Source of the DNA: Toxotes chatareus
Taxonomy: Eukaryota > Chordata > Actinopteri > Toxotidae
Assembly: GCA_016801885.1 (NCBI GenBank)
Contig: CM028884.1
Location: forward strand, 25,209,505 to 25,273,504
Direction of reading: 5' to 3'
Length of the DNA stretch: 64,000 nt
The first letter of the stretch is position 1. Each line of letters opens with the position of its first letter. The position numbers and the translations under genes are program-made. Positions 38,201 through 50,465 of this stretch are shown here, piece after piece. Under the pieces are notes generated by a model. That model was not told where the DNA came from. It did no database searches and saw only the letters and a program-made list of their open reading frames with translations.

Positions 38201-40583
38201 CAAGCGAAACTGGAACTAGTGAGGCAGGTGGGCGGGGCAGAGAGGAGGATGGAGTGAAAAAGAGAGTGAGAGGGGGAGGGGCACGCATGGTGAAGGATGA
38301 ATAAAAGCCTTGGGGGGGAAGGGATGGAAGAGCAGGGGGGGAGAGAGGGAAGGAGGAGGAGGAGGGGGGGGTGAAAAGTGAGAGGTTGCAGATAAAGAAC
38401 AATAAGAGTTAGAAAGGAATGAAGGGAAGAAAAAAACAGAACAGATGTGAATAAGCTGATGATTAAAAACAAAAACAGACGGAAAAAGAAGAGCAGCTCT
38501 GTGATGATTCCCTGGCTGCCGTCCAAGCCTGGAAGCACATCCATCCGATGATGTAATCGTTTGTAATTGGTCCCAATTGCTCATTAAGGCCTGATTGGCA
38601 CCGAGGCTCAGCCAATTAAACGCCAGGATGTGTGACAATGACACCAAACTGTGCGTCTCACATGGACCGTGGGTGCCTGAGTGAGTGGGACTTCACCGAG
38701 ATGAAACACATCACACACACACACACACACACACCATTGGCCAGTCACACAGTGCTGGTTCCTGTATCCCAGCATGCTGCATGTTTCTGCATTACAAGAA
38801 CAGCAATTCACATTTTAGACAAAACCCTCACAGCGAGTCCCTTTTTTCAGGCAGGGGGACGGGGGGACGGATGTTGACTCCTGGTCTCTTCACAGTGTGA
38901 GACTCCCACAGTTTCCTCCCACAGTGACGTCAGTTAAATCCCTTTTCCACTAAATGAACAGAACAAATTGACCTCAGGAGAGAGGCCCTGATCACAACTG
39001 TTCAGATGGATTGTATTTGCAGTGGCTGTGAGTCTGATCTCCGCTGTCATCAGACCCTGATGTCTCTGTGAGCTCTGCAGGGAAGGATGATGGGAAACTA
39101 AATGTTAAATGAGCAGAGTATGATGAATGAACGTCTCCGTGTCCACGTCCCTGGAGGGGACACATTCAGGCTTGAGGAAACAGGTCATTGTCTTTCATCG
39201 TGAGACGGTAATTTATCATCACTAAAATCAGACTTTAAATTCAGTTCACATTCGGAATGTGCTGCTGCCGTAAGATCCACATCGAGTCAGCCGCCCAGGC
39301 CCACGGTCCAGTACCGCCGCACTTCCTGTCGGTGTAACCGAGTCGCATCGATCGTTGTCAGCAACTGATCCCGACATTTAGTGAAATGCTCCGCGCTCTT
39401 GTGTTTATTGGAGTGGCTGCTGCCCATCTGTTTCCAGGCTCGGCCTCTCTCTGCCAGCTGCCGTCTGCACTCAGTCCAGCCGCACTCGCTCACACTCACA
39501 GCCAGAAGAGACAGCTCCTTGTGGCCCATTGATGCTCCTTGATGGGAGGTCAGGCCTAATTGGCCCGCGTCCTATCTGTCCCACAATATGGGCCTTTGAG
39601 TGTGAAAGCTGAGCTGTGATTAAGTTGGTGCTGTTTGTTGTTGATTTACACAAAGGGAGACTCTCCACAGCACTCGATGCTGTCCGCGATTCACAGCCCC
39701 TTTGTTCGCTGTGATGATCTTTGTCGTCTCAGTCAGAGGGAAGGTACAGGGTGCAGAGCGCGCCGACTTACTCACCAGATCACTGAATGGGGATTAATCC
39801 ACTGCTGAAAATAGTCCCCAACAAATGCACTGTTTTCTCCAGTTCAAGTAATGTTTGCTAAAACTGTAGCGAGAGTTACTTTAAGAAAATGACTGAGACT
39901 GAGACTAAAAAGTGACTCTTTGCTTCTGCTTTGCCCTGATGTGACCTCTGCACATGTGGACAGTCACGCTCCACCGCTGTCTTTTGCCGAAGCAAGATGC
40001 AGCAAAAGAGAGGTGATGGACTTGAAAGAGATTGAGGAGGGAGGGAGGGAGCTGCACGCGGCGAGGACTGCGGCTTGATAAAGAGAGATGGCAGGTTAAA
40101 GTTGGATGGATGTCTCGGCACTGTCGTATTTTTCAGGGCAGGCTCGGGAGAGGTGGGCGATGGATGTGGGGATGAAACGGCGACTGTGTCTGACGGATGA
40201 GAGCTGCTGTCCTCGTCATCAGTCTGCCTCGGTCCTCACTGTCAGGCCTGATGAAAGACTCAGCCCAGCTCGGCCTCCAGCAGACCGGGGACGGTCGTCC
40301 CACAAATAGAGAGACTGTCACAACCTATAGATTTGTCTCCATGTTGGAAATATTATGTACAGAGGGAAGTAACTACCCTGTAATCCCTCAGCTCAGAGTG
40401 GGAATGGATGGTTTTAGCTGTTTTCACTGGTCAGATCATTTACCGCAGATCTCAGGCCAGACTCTTCCAGATGAAAATGCATCTGACCCTTCAGTAAGCA
40501 GAGAGGAAGAGGGATGTTTGGCTTTTCCTCTCAGACTCCGTTGTTGTTGTTGAGAGATTTGGGAGCAGATGTAAATGCCCGTT

Positions 40584-40988
40584 CGTACCTGGAAAGGGGA
40601 TGTTTAAGAGAGAGATGAGCAGACGCGCTCTTTCCTCTGCTCACAACTATAGAAGTTTTTTTTTAATACAAGCTTTCGTACAACACAGCAGTACAAAAAT
40701 GTCAACCATAAAACCCTGTGCTACATCGCGACTAGCGTAGCGGTTAGCATCGCAGTTAGCATCACGATTAGCATCTCTACAAACTTCCACTCAACAGCAA
40801 ACACGACAGTTCACTCACAAAAACACTTTCACAACTAATACTACACATTAACAGAACACATTCATTCGTCTGTGAGTCCTCATTTATCATCCGTACCTGG
40901 AAAGGGGATGTTTAAGAGAGAGATGAGCAGACGCGCTCTTTCCTCTGCTCACAGCGCTCTTTCCTCTGCTCACAACTATAGAAGTTTT
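40584..40988. repeat. Pair of about 76-bp direct repeats flanking a 232-bp insert
   Basis: The block starting 'cgtacctggaaaggggatgt' occurs at 40584-40659 and again at 40892-40988. The second copy contains an extra internal duplication of about 22 bp ('gcgctctttcctctgctcac'). Between the copies is an insert with GTTAGCATC-type sub-repeats. No element family recognised. Confidence 0.85.
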
Positions 40989-41418
40989 AGAGAGGGACCG
41001 ATGCTCCCGCTCACCAAGCTCTGCAGCTCTAGACTCCCCCTGCTGGAGACCCACGACTACTACTACTTACTTATGTGGAAGTTATTTTAACCAAAGAAAT
41101 AAGGAAAACATACTATTGTGCTTCAACATACTAGAACTGATATTAACCTATAAAATGTGAAACATGGGGACGAACAGAACTAACAACAAATCAGAATATA
41201 AACCTAAAACTGAACCTACTGTGTGTGTGTGTGTTTTATCCTTGTGTGTGTGTGTGTGTGTGTATAAAAGTTTCATTAAACCATCGATCAGCCTCGTCTG
41301 TCGCCGGGCGGAGAGAGAGGACGGTTCACCTGTGAGAGCCTGAGGATCAAGCTGTCAACCTGTTTATAGTGGTGCTGGGTTTGGAGGAGAAGCTGTTCAC
41401 TGCGTGGTTTACATCGGG

Positions 41419-41463
<45 letters not shown>

Positions 41464-42129
41464 CTGATCTCAGTGAGTTTGCTGGTTAAACTCTCAGATT
41501 TAATGCTGAGGTCTGGATTCTTAAACAGTGAGACCCTTTGTTTTTATGTGGTTGATGTTCATTTAGCCCAGTGTCCCTGTAGGTGTGGGTTGGTTATACA
41601 TCCTGTGCCTTTTTCTGAAGACTGAAGTTGAATGGAATCAGAATCGCTGTCTTCAGCATCGTGTTCTTGTAGGGTCGGGTAAGTTTCGAGGGATTTCACT
41701 CTTCACTCTTCTCAGTGAATTCTGGACCCACCGAGCCTCCGTCCACAGTCCTGCGTACTCACGTCTGTGCATCAGTGAAGGCTGTTTTTCCAGCCGCTCA
41801 GCTGACGCCTGCGAGACGTTCATGCAGGGGGGACGTTTTCGAAACCTGCAGTAAAAATGTTCCCAGCACAGTCACAGCTGCCCAGAGTAAGGTGATATAG
41901 CTGTTGTGTTGTATAGTGTGCTGTAGTGTACATTATTATTAGCTGTGCTGGAGGTCAGCTCTGCTCAGTGATGTTACCGCCGGCGGGAAAACGCTGACGG
42001 AGTGAGAGGAAGTCAGAGGAGCGTAATAGGCAGTTAGCCGCCTGCAGGCATGTGGTGAGATGAGTTTACCTCCCTGGTGAGTTTCTTCATCTCCTCACAG
42101 CTGGAGATTTTTACAGCAACATTTTTATA

Positions 42130-42410
42130 ACACACTCGGCCAGCGTCTTATTAGGAACAGCTCGCTCACACGGCGAGATGTTGGAAACCTTCCTCTGAGG
42201 TTCTGCGCCGTGTGGATATGATTCATCACATCATTCAAGCTGTTTGACCACGTCCAGGTCTGGAGAGTGGGGAGGCCGCTGCAGTCCACTGAACTCACTG
42301 TCATGTTCATGGACATGAAACCGGTTTGAGACGACTTTTACTTTGTGACATGGAGCCATCAGAAGATGGTGAACTGTCGCTGTGAAGGGATGAACACGGT
42401 CAGCAACGAC
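42130..42410 (-). pseudogene. Tc1/mariner-type transposase relic
   Basis: The minus strand still reads ADRVHPFTATVHHLL, MAPCHK and PPHSPDLDVV, matching the Tc1 transposase blocks around the second catalytic Asp and the SPDLNPIE motif. The lower-coordinate end reads CACTCGGCCAGCGTCTTATT, the expected Tc1-type terminus. The Asp before APCH is missing, the frame is disrupted and most of the element is gone, so it is a dead 3'-end fragment of a DDE element. Confidence 0.75.
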
Positions 42411-45400
42411 ACTCAGACACACTGTCACAGTCAGACCAAGACCCAGAGTGAGTCCAGGAAACGTCCCCTGACAGGACTGGAACCTGACGTGTTGTGTTAT
42501 GAACAGTGGTTATCTGACTTGCTGTAGTCTTTCTGTCTCATTATACCGTTCCAGCCTTCATCATTATCATAGCCAGCCTCTGGGCCGAGCAGCCGTCCTG
42601 CAGTCACACATCTGTGATGAATAAATGATAACATGTTCTCTGTGAGTGCAGTTACCCTGGAGCTGCTGCTGCATCCTGCATGTGCTCCTGGTTCCGAGCT
42701 GATGGACGCTGACGAAAAGCTCCGTATCGCGCCGCTTTAAGTTGTGTGCTTCCTGCTCCTGTGGTGACGTTTACCCGAGAGGAGAACAGCAACGTGCTGC
42801 TTCAGGTTTTCTAACACACATTAAAGTTATTTATGCAGGTTCGGACTGAATAAACAACAGCGTAGTGTTGTGTTGTGCGCCTCTTGTTGTCTGGTGTGGA
42901 CAGTCTAACAGTCAGGCATGTGCACGCATGCAGGGCTGTTTCTGAGGGTTTGACCTTGGAAGGAAAACACCAGACTTTCCTTTTATGGCAAGAATAACGC
43001 ACTTATTATAGATTTATTTATTTGTTTGTTTGTTTGTGTGTTTGTTCCCTCTTGCGTCTTCCAGCCGCTGTAATCTGTGAGTGCTGCTGGAGACAGGTGG
43101 AATAACAGCGAGGACAGTGGTCAGGACAGACAGCGACTCATGAATTCCAGCAGAGATTTTTCCTAATGCAAGCTGACACACTGTGGTTTGGAAACAAGAA
43201 GTGTATTTGTGAGTTCATCCAGTGAAACCGTTTGACTCGTGCAGCCTCAGCCGTGTACCTCCCTGTGTTGCTGGCTGTGGGAGTGTGTTTGCAGGCTGCT
43301 GGCTCTCGCAGCGGGGGAGGGGGGGTGGGGGGGCTGCAGTAGTCTGCTGCCAGCTATGAGGAGGAGGCCGTGTAGCTCGCAGCTAACGCTCACCCCTTGA
43401 TCATTCCCCCCGGAGAGATAAAAGAGAGCAAAACAGGAACACCGGCGCTGCTGCTGTATTTCTCTGCCTCCGAAAAGCACTTGCATCTTTATTTGGTGTC
43501 GTTCCACTTCGGTTCCTCCGGGGACAGCGGGGTTGGGATGCTGATGTCACGCGTGTTGACGTCAGTGCTGAGTTTGCTGCACTCTGAGACGCGGTGAGAC
43601 GAGTCCGTTCCCGTCAGATGAACAGACAACGTACAGACTCGTGCCGTGAAGTCTGTGGTTTGTGTGACGGTCACTGCGGTCAGCAGACAACCTGAGGGTG
43701 ACACGGTGAATCAGCTCTTTTACACATTTCGAGCCTCGTCTTTGTTTTGGCACCAGTCGTGTTGTTGTCATGCTCAGGTCTTTGCTTACATGTGCGAGTC
43801 AGCGCCCAGCGACTGCTGTTCAACATCCATTCGATTTGCAAAGCTATTTGAGCATTGACCCAGTTACTGTAGCATGTAAACAGGTTTAAAATGCACCCGA
43901 TGATAGCAAGGGGCGTCTCGGGTCACATTACCTCTTATTGTTACTTCCAAGTCGCCAAAGGTTTGTCCAGTTTCCAGAACAGTCCCTGCTCTCCGCTGCA
44001 GCACCGCACGGTCAGAAAGCTGTCGCACCGTTCACTCTGTGCTGCTGCACAGCGTATGTGGAACAACGCAGTGACTGTGGGTCAGCGCTGACTTCCAGCC
44101 TTATTTATTCATAACATGAAATTCTGCTCATGTTCATGTAACGTCTGTGAATTTTCCTCATTGTCCTCGAGAAAAAGTGAGAGGTGAAAGGTTAAAATCC
44201 AAACGGCCTCCCACCCCCCTGCCTCTGGGATTTGGTATGTTCCACCCTGGCATGGTTTGTTTGTGCTGGAAGTTCTTTCTCTCTGTGAAACCTGACGATG
44301 CTGCGAGCAGACGGAGTCTCAGACAGCCAGATCAATCCCCGGGTCTCTTCTCCTGCCACTCTGCCCCAGAGCCAGTTTTCCTGGGATTACCGAGTGCGGG
44401 ATCCCTCCTCGGGGGGACGTGTATGGGAAAGGCTGCAGTCATTTACAGCGTACAGTATGTGGTGGGGGGCTGGGGGGGTAAATATGGATGCAGGGGTGGA
44501 GGATCTTTTGTTTGTTTGAGGATTTGCTTTGGTTTTCACGTAAGTGCAGAAAGGATTGAGTGGGATCACCCCCCCCCCACACACACACACACACTCACAC
44601 ACTCACATCCCCTTTCCTTCCACCCGTTGTTCCAGTGGTGGCAGGATATAGAGCAATGACAGCTTAACCCCCAACCCCCCGCCACCACACACAGATACCA
44701 CACGTCTGCAGCAGCTCCAGAAGCCCCTAAACCCCCATCCTCATAAAGCCCCTCATCACTCCGCGGATGAACTCGTGCTCCACTTTTCCATCAACTCACG
44801 CTCAGACTTCGGGGAATCCCTTTGTGTCTCCCGCGAAAGTGTGGTGCATTGAAAGATGGAGAGAAAAGAGAAGAGCTTTATCTTCTGGAACATGACAAAT
44901 TTGAGGAAGACACAAAAATAAAAGTGCGGTGGATTTCAGAGGCTCACGGGCAATTTCATTCCCCAAAGACAAAGGGGAAGGCTCCTGCTTTGGGCTGTTT
45001 TATAAACCATGTTGATGATAATGAAAGGCACCACTTTTAGCAGTGGAACATAATGGGGATTAGCAGTGGCTGGGGCTGTGTCCCAGTTTAGTGCGGTTTA
45101 ACATCATATTTGTCAGTAGGAACCCAGTTGTGTCAGTGGAAGGACTGATGGTCGGTGCTGTTGACTGCTGAAACACCTTCACTGACGCTGTGTCTGCTGT
45201 GTGTTGTGTTGTGTTGTGTTGTTGTTGTTGTGTTTGTGTCTTGTGTAGTCAGACTGAATGGCAGCTGTCGGCAGGCTTCTCGCCTTCAGTCAGCCGGCCT
45301 GTGAGCGGCGGCGTGTGGAGGTCTTTGATTGCAGCTCGGAGCCGTGTGGAGGTCTGGGCTCTGCCCACAGAGACTCGCGGCTCAGCTCCTCAGCTCGCTC

Positions 45401-46096
45401 AGCGCCAAAGCATATTACACACTGAGACACCAAGATGGGTTAGAGGGATAAACCTCACTTTATGCAGCATTTAGGCAGATAAGAGAGAAAATGTGGCGGC
45501 AGACAGGTTGATGTTCCGTATGATTTATTAATTTCATCTTTTTTCCTCTTGTTTCCTGCTCTGAGCCTGGTGCTTTCACCCTCTGTGTGGCCGGTGGATC
45601 TGTCCTTTCCATCGAGTTGTACAGTGGGTGCAGATATTATTTATTTCCTTCTCAAAAAATGACATTTTGTCCAAATATTTAAATTTTTTGTCAAACTGTA
45701 AAAGTCTCTGAAAACCACAGAGTCTGTTGGGTCAGACTGAAAACTTCAAAAAGTGATTTATTGGCATTTCTAATTAAAAAATAATAAAATAGGTATAGAA
45801 TATTATAAGATATTATATATATTATAATTTCCATGTAACTCGCTCAGGTCCCTCCCTGTGTCCTGACAAAAGAAGAAATATGACTCTAAGTCTCTGGTTT
45901 TAAAAATGGTTGACAGGTCAGAAGAGGCAGAGAAACCCTGATTTAATTCACCATCGCTCTGAGACTGAAAACCAGACCGAGCCTGAGAATCTACAGTATT
46001 AACCCCAACAGGCCTTTAACCTGATGGATGAGTCAGATTTATGCTTCAGCTGTGGTCAGAGAGGAGCAGCTCCCAGCATTCAGACCACAGACAGAT

Positions 46097-46200
46097 CAGT
46101 AGTATGAGTAGTATCAGTACTAACAGTAGTATCAGTAGTATCAGTAGTATCAGTACTAACAGTAGTATCAGTAGTACTGCTTGTAGTATGAGCAGTACTG
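46097..46200. repeat. AGTATC/AGTACTAAC short tandem repeat
   Basis: About 100 bp of CAGTAGTATCAGTA-type 9-bp units. The Ser/Ile-rich frame across it is a repeat artefact. Confidence 0.9.
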
Positions 46201-46650
46201 TACCTGCAGTGCAGGAGGAGCTGTCCGCGGTGCTGATCCAGCTCAGGCTGCAGTGGGAGCACACTCACTCCTTATCTAACCTTCAGCTTTCGGAGCGGCT
46301 GCTAATTGGAAACGGCCGGATCGGTTTGTGTCTAAACGACGACCGTCTACGTTTAACAGCCCCCACGAAGCGAGCCGGGCCGCCGGGGCCGCTTTGATCT
46401 GCTGCGAGCCTCGGGAGCATGGGAGTCAGAATCCGCCCGTCAAACACACACGCACATAAACATGCTCGTGCTTCTCTTCAGCCTCGGGGCTGTAATTTGT
46501 CTTCTGCCATCCCTGTCCTTGGAGATTGGGGAGTATTTATGTAGATTATTGCTGGAAAATAGGTTAAGATGAATGTTGTGGAGCTGTACCCACTACAAGC
46601 ACCAGGAGCTGCCTCTGAGTTCAATCAAGACCTTTGAAAGCCAATCAGCG

Positions 46651-47199
<549 letters not shown>

Positions 47200-47809
47200 G
47201 TTTGACTGGTGTTTTGGGGGGGATGGGGTGCCACACTGCCAGCCTCCCATCTGGCCTTCACACTGTGTTCTCTGTGTTTAAGCTGCAGGATTTGAACCGA
47301 GCTGCTGTTTTCTCATGGAGCAGCAAAGCGAACAGAATCTATGTTATAGATGGAACGTGGCGTTTATTTGCATTCACAGGGACGTTGTGATGAACTTTCC
47401 TCATGTCACCACCTGGTCTCCGTGTGTTTATCCGCGTGCACAGATCCAGTAAACCGGCCCCTAACACTCAGAGCACAGACACAGTATTTAAGGTGGTCGT
47501 GGTTCTGCACGGGGCCTTAAATGTCAGGCTCTCTGCACCATCTTGAGATTCAATTTGATTGAGACATTTAGCAGAAAGGAAAAATAACTCTGTGACCTTT
47601 TGAATGTTTTTTTTTTTTTTTTACCCTCAGAACAGAAGTGTGTTATCAGACAAACACACACATTGAAGTAAACACACACACATAATCTGATATGGAACGA
47701 TGTCTGTCTCTTAATATCATTTATCTAAATGTCATTTCAGCGGTAAACTGGAGGTGTGCTGGTCCTTGTCTCCCTCCTCCTCCTGTTATCGGTATTATCT
47801 TCTAACTAG

Positions 47810-47993
47810 AGAGAATAGAGTACACCCTTCTGTCAAGATAATTTATGACCCCCGACCCCCCAAGTTGACCGCCAGTTGACCCCCTCCTTCCCGCCACAGG
47901 ACCCACGTGACCCCTCCCCTAGTATGACGTCACACACCCCTCCCTTGGTCCACGCCCCTGGGAAAACCCCCTCATCATCCTCCCCTCCTCCAG
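47810..47993 (+). repeat. Left terminal inverted repeat
   Basis: Matches the reverse complement of 63494-63683 almost base for base. The differences are mostly lengths of C runs plus very few substitutions. The C-rich strand contains CACGTG and TGACGTCA. Confidence 0.95.
47904..47932. promoter_or_regulatory. E-box and CRE in left TIR
   Basis: CACGTG at 47904-47909 and the full palindromic CRE TGACGTCA at 47925-47932, about 100 bp upstream of the left TATA box. CRE/E-box factors (CREB/ATF, USF) are established activators of such sites. Function here is inferred. Confidence 0.5.
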
Positions 47994-48030
47994 CCATTTT
48001 CCATAGGAGATATAGTAGCTGAAAAGCGAA

Positions 48031-48036
48031 TATAAA
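48031..48036 (+). promoter_or_regulatory. Left-end TATA box
   Basis: GAATATAAAGG, 65 bp before the first ATG (48096) and just inside the TIR. Probable promoter of the rightward gene block. Confidence 0.6.
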
Positions 48037-48095
48037 GGTTCTGAAAAACACAAAGTTTCCAAGTTGCAAAGAGGCAGCACAGTATAGCAGTCATC

Positions 48096-48228
48096 ATGTC
48101 GGGAAAAATGAGGTGTGACAAGCGATCATAAGCGGTTTTCTCTGAGCGAAGGAAATGAAGAAGACTGTGAGTTTTTGCGACGAAAGACCAGACAGGAGCC
48201 CATAAGACAGACAACGAAGAAACCATGA
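48096..48228 (+). pseudogene. Small Polinton leftmost gene (basic/acidic peptide), frameshifted
   Basis: The ATG at 48096 opens MSGKMRCDKRS then stops. A shifted frame continues as a polar peptide (KRFSLSEGNEEDCEFLRRKT) to a TGA at 48226-48228 that overlaps the next ATG in ATGATGG. No family recognised. Compact overlap with the next frame and the TATA box upstream suggest a real short gene. Confidence 0.4.
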
Positions 48229-48884
48229 TGGAAGGCGTCGTCAGTGAGCCTCAGCAAAAGGCGCCCGATCTAACCAGATCGCTGATTAGCGAGACTCCCA
48301 TCAATGTCTCTGAAGAGTCGCCCTCGAGGCGAATACCCCCAAGAGAACAACGGTGTATCTGCGGCGACTGCAGGCGCCATCCTCCGTGGCTCTGAAAGAA
48401 GAATGGTCTTTACAGCCCTACGGACTGTGTGGATGGTGGGGTTATGCGTTCAAAGTCTGAAACAGGGGAGCTGTGGCTGTATCAGCGGGGTCAGGATGAA
48501 GCCTTGGGAACTCTGTCCACCATAGCTCGCTGACTTCTGTCGATTGGGGTGTGCTGAAACACTTGCTAATGTGTCGGCCAGCGTCGCAAAGGTCCCGAGC
48601 CGTTAGAGGTCATCGAGTGTGATTGCCCAACACCAGAGAGCTGTGGGAGCTTGCAGCCTCTCCCCACCGATGCGGAGCTGGCACGAAAAAAGATCACTTT
48701 CAGCGCCGTATGGCTGTCCAAAACTACGGTCTGCGGTCGATGGTTCCTCCGGGTCAGCCTGCGGACGTCCGAGGATCCGGGCAGTAAGGAGTTCCTTGTT
48801 TTGGAGTGTTTCAATTCAGACTGCGGCGTATTCCGTACATTATTAGCCCTGCCGTTTCGTGTCTGGCATGGCATGAAGCGATGA
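48225..48884 (+). pseudogene. Unrecognised Polinton gene(s), frameshifted
   Basis: An ATG at 48225 opens a frame to 48395 ending near a Cys motif (CICGDCRR). A later frame, open at 48570-48884, contains ECDCPTPESC and, further on, SAVWLSKTTVCGRWFLRVSL and LECFNSDCGVF. The CxCGxC and repeated Cys pairs suggest a zinc-binding protein, but I do not recognise a family. These could be two genes or one broken gene. Confidence 0.4.
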
Positions 48885-49025
48885 TGGCGAAGCGGAAGGA
48901 AATATCAACACTCTTTTCCGTAACTGTCGCAACTGGAGGGAGGCTTTAGTGGTGAAAAAAGCCTTGACCTTCTAGACTCTTCCACCCCCCTCTGCAGCAT
49001 CCTCCTAGACCACGCCCCAAAGCAC

Positions 49026-49032
49026 TATAAAA
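49026..49032 (+). promoter_or_regulatory. Internal TATA-like box
   Basis: CACTATAAAAGAG, about 27-33 bp before the first ATG (49059) of the Pro/Ser-rich gene, at typical promoter spacing. Confidence 0.4.
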
Positions 49033-49058
49033 GAGACTTGGAAAGTGAAGAAAAAGAT

Positions 49059-49732
49059 ATGTTTGGTGGCGAGATGGAACACAGCGAGGCTTGCTGTTCA
49101 AAAGGGGCTCCATGCAGCGGTCTGCTCCACTTGCGGCGGTTCGGCAGCATCGAGGTCGCCAAGCTTCACGCCGCACTACAGTCCTCAGACATGGAAGAGG
49201 CCCAGGTTCGGCTACACCGCCGCCCTCACCGCCTCCATCCCCAGCCTCCGCTACTCAGGGTATGTCTCCACAGCAGCCCTCACCACCACCTTCATCACCC
49301 GCCTCCAGTATCTCAGATGCAGAGATTGTCTCAGGCGTGGAGGGGCGCTTGAGCAGTCCCCTAGCTCCGTCGCCTCAGATCACGGAGGGCGCCGAGCACT
49401 CCCCTAGCTCCGTCGCCTCAGGCGGCGGGGGCCTTGAGCAGTCCCCTAGCTCCGTCGCCTCAGGCGGAGGACTCCCGATCCCTGCCTCCCAGCCTCCTTC
49501 AACTTTATCAAAAGCGCAGTTGGTGGAGAAAGTCGGCGAAGTCGGCGGCTGGATCTCATCGGCGCTCATCGAGGCTGTAAAATCCGGCTTGTACCATCTG
49601 CTCAACCTGACTGTTCACAAGTTCCTCCGTGACAACTGCTACGGCTGTCTGGTCAACCATCCTAGCCAGACCCAACACATGTGTCTGGAAGTACTTGAAG
49701 AAGGTTTTACCAGACCAACTACTATGGGCTGA
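49059..49732 (+). pseudogene. Pro/Ser-rich Polinton protein with Cys/His motif
   Basis: The start at 49059 (MFGGEMEHSEACC...) shifts frame within about 50 bp. The long downstream frame has a Pro/Ser-rich linker containing a 19-bp sequence (CCTAGCTCCGTCGCCTCAG) repeated three times near 49361-49461. It then has a helical segment and the motif NCYGCLVNHPSQTQHMCLE, a probable zinc ligand set (C-x2-C-x4-H-x5-H-x-C). I recall similar NCYGC..HPSQ proteins in animal Polinton-rich genomes but cannot verify. After 49732 another shifted frame stays open with polar sequence up to about 49,970, so the C-terminus is probably longer. Confidence 0.5.
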
Positions 49733-49992
49733 TGAGGCGACTTTGTACTCCCAGATTGATTCCTTCCATTCAAGCGTCTACTGACCTTGCGCAACATCCG
49801 AGTCGAGGGGCAGAGAGAGTCAGATCGTGACAGAAACCCTTTACACGAACTGAAATCGGTCAGGAAAATCGGCGAGAGCATCAGCGAGATGTCACGATGA
49901 CTTGATCGGAGAGGATGTGGTGAAAATCGGACAACTGCGAGCAGTCAGCGAGTGCTGGAGCGATAAGTAAGTCCTTTTGTGAAAATAACAAA

Positions 49993-50428
49993 ATGGGTCA
50001 TCAGTGGGCAAAATGTGTGAGGGCTGTGGAAGACCTATCTGCCATTTCTCAGTTAATTCATCTTTTGGATCAAGTTATTCAAAACAAAATCTCAAGGCTG
50101 AGAGACTCTACAGTAGCTGAAATGCATACGAATGGAAAACATTCTGGACAAAGTTCGTTCCTGCTCTGTCGACACCCCTTGGCAGGCGTTTGTACACGAT
50201 GCTGTGTGCATCAACCCAGGTAGTTTGTCAGAGACCTTGGAAAAAATTGTGAAAGAATGGACTAGAGACTCTTTTTTTTCGTATCAGTCCGGTCATGTGT
50301 TCAGTCTGTATGCTTTGTTTGTGGATGCTGCCAGTTACTGTCTGCAAAACAACTTGCCTCTGTCTATCACCGCTGAACTGGTGAAATTACACTACATCGT
50401 TTACACTCCTCGGATCCCTCCGTGCTAA
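49993..50428 (+). pseudogene. Short helical Polinton protein, weak Bcl-2-like resemblance
   Basis: The ATG at 49993 opens a helical frame (MGHQWAKCVRAVEDLSAISQ) and a shift near 50,130 moves it to a second frame ending at 50428. The second part has WTRDSFFSYQSGHVFSLYAL, which loosely resembles the BH1 block of Bcl-2 proteins (helix, then a Gly followed by a basic residue and V/I-x-x-L-x-x-F). Predicted length of about 140 residues fits a viral Bcl-2. No BH2 Trp motif is visible, so this is only a hint. Otherwise an unknown helical protein. Confidence 0.3.
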
Positions 50429-50465
50429 GCAGCTTTAAAAATTTTAAAAAGTTAGATGGGCATGC

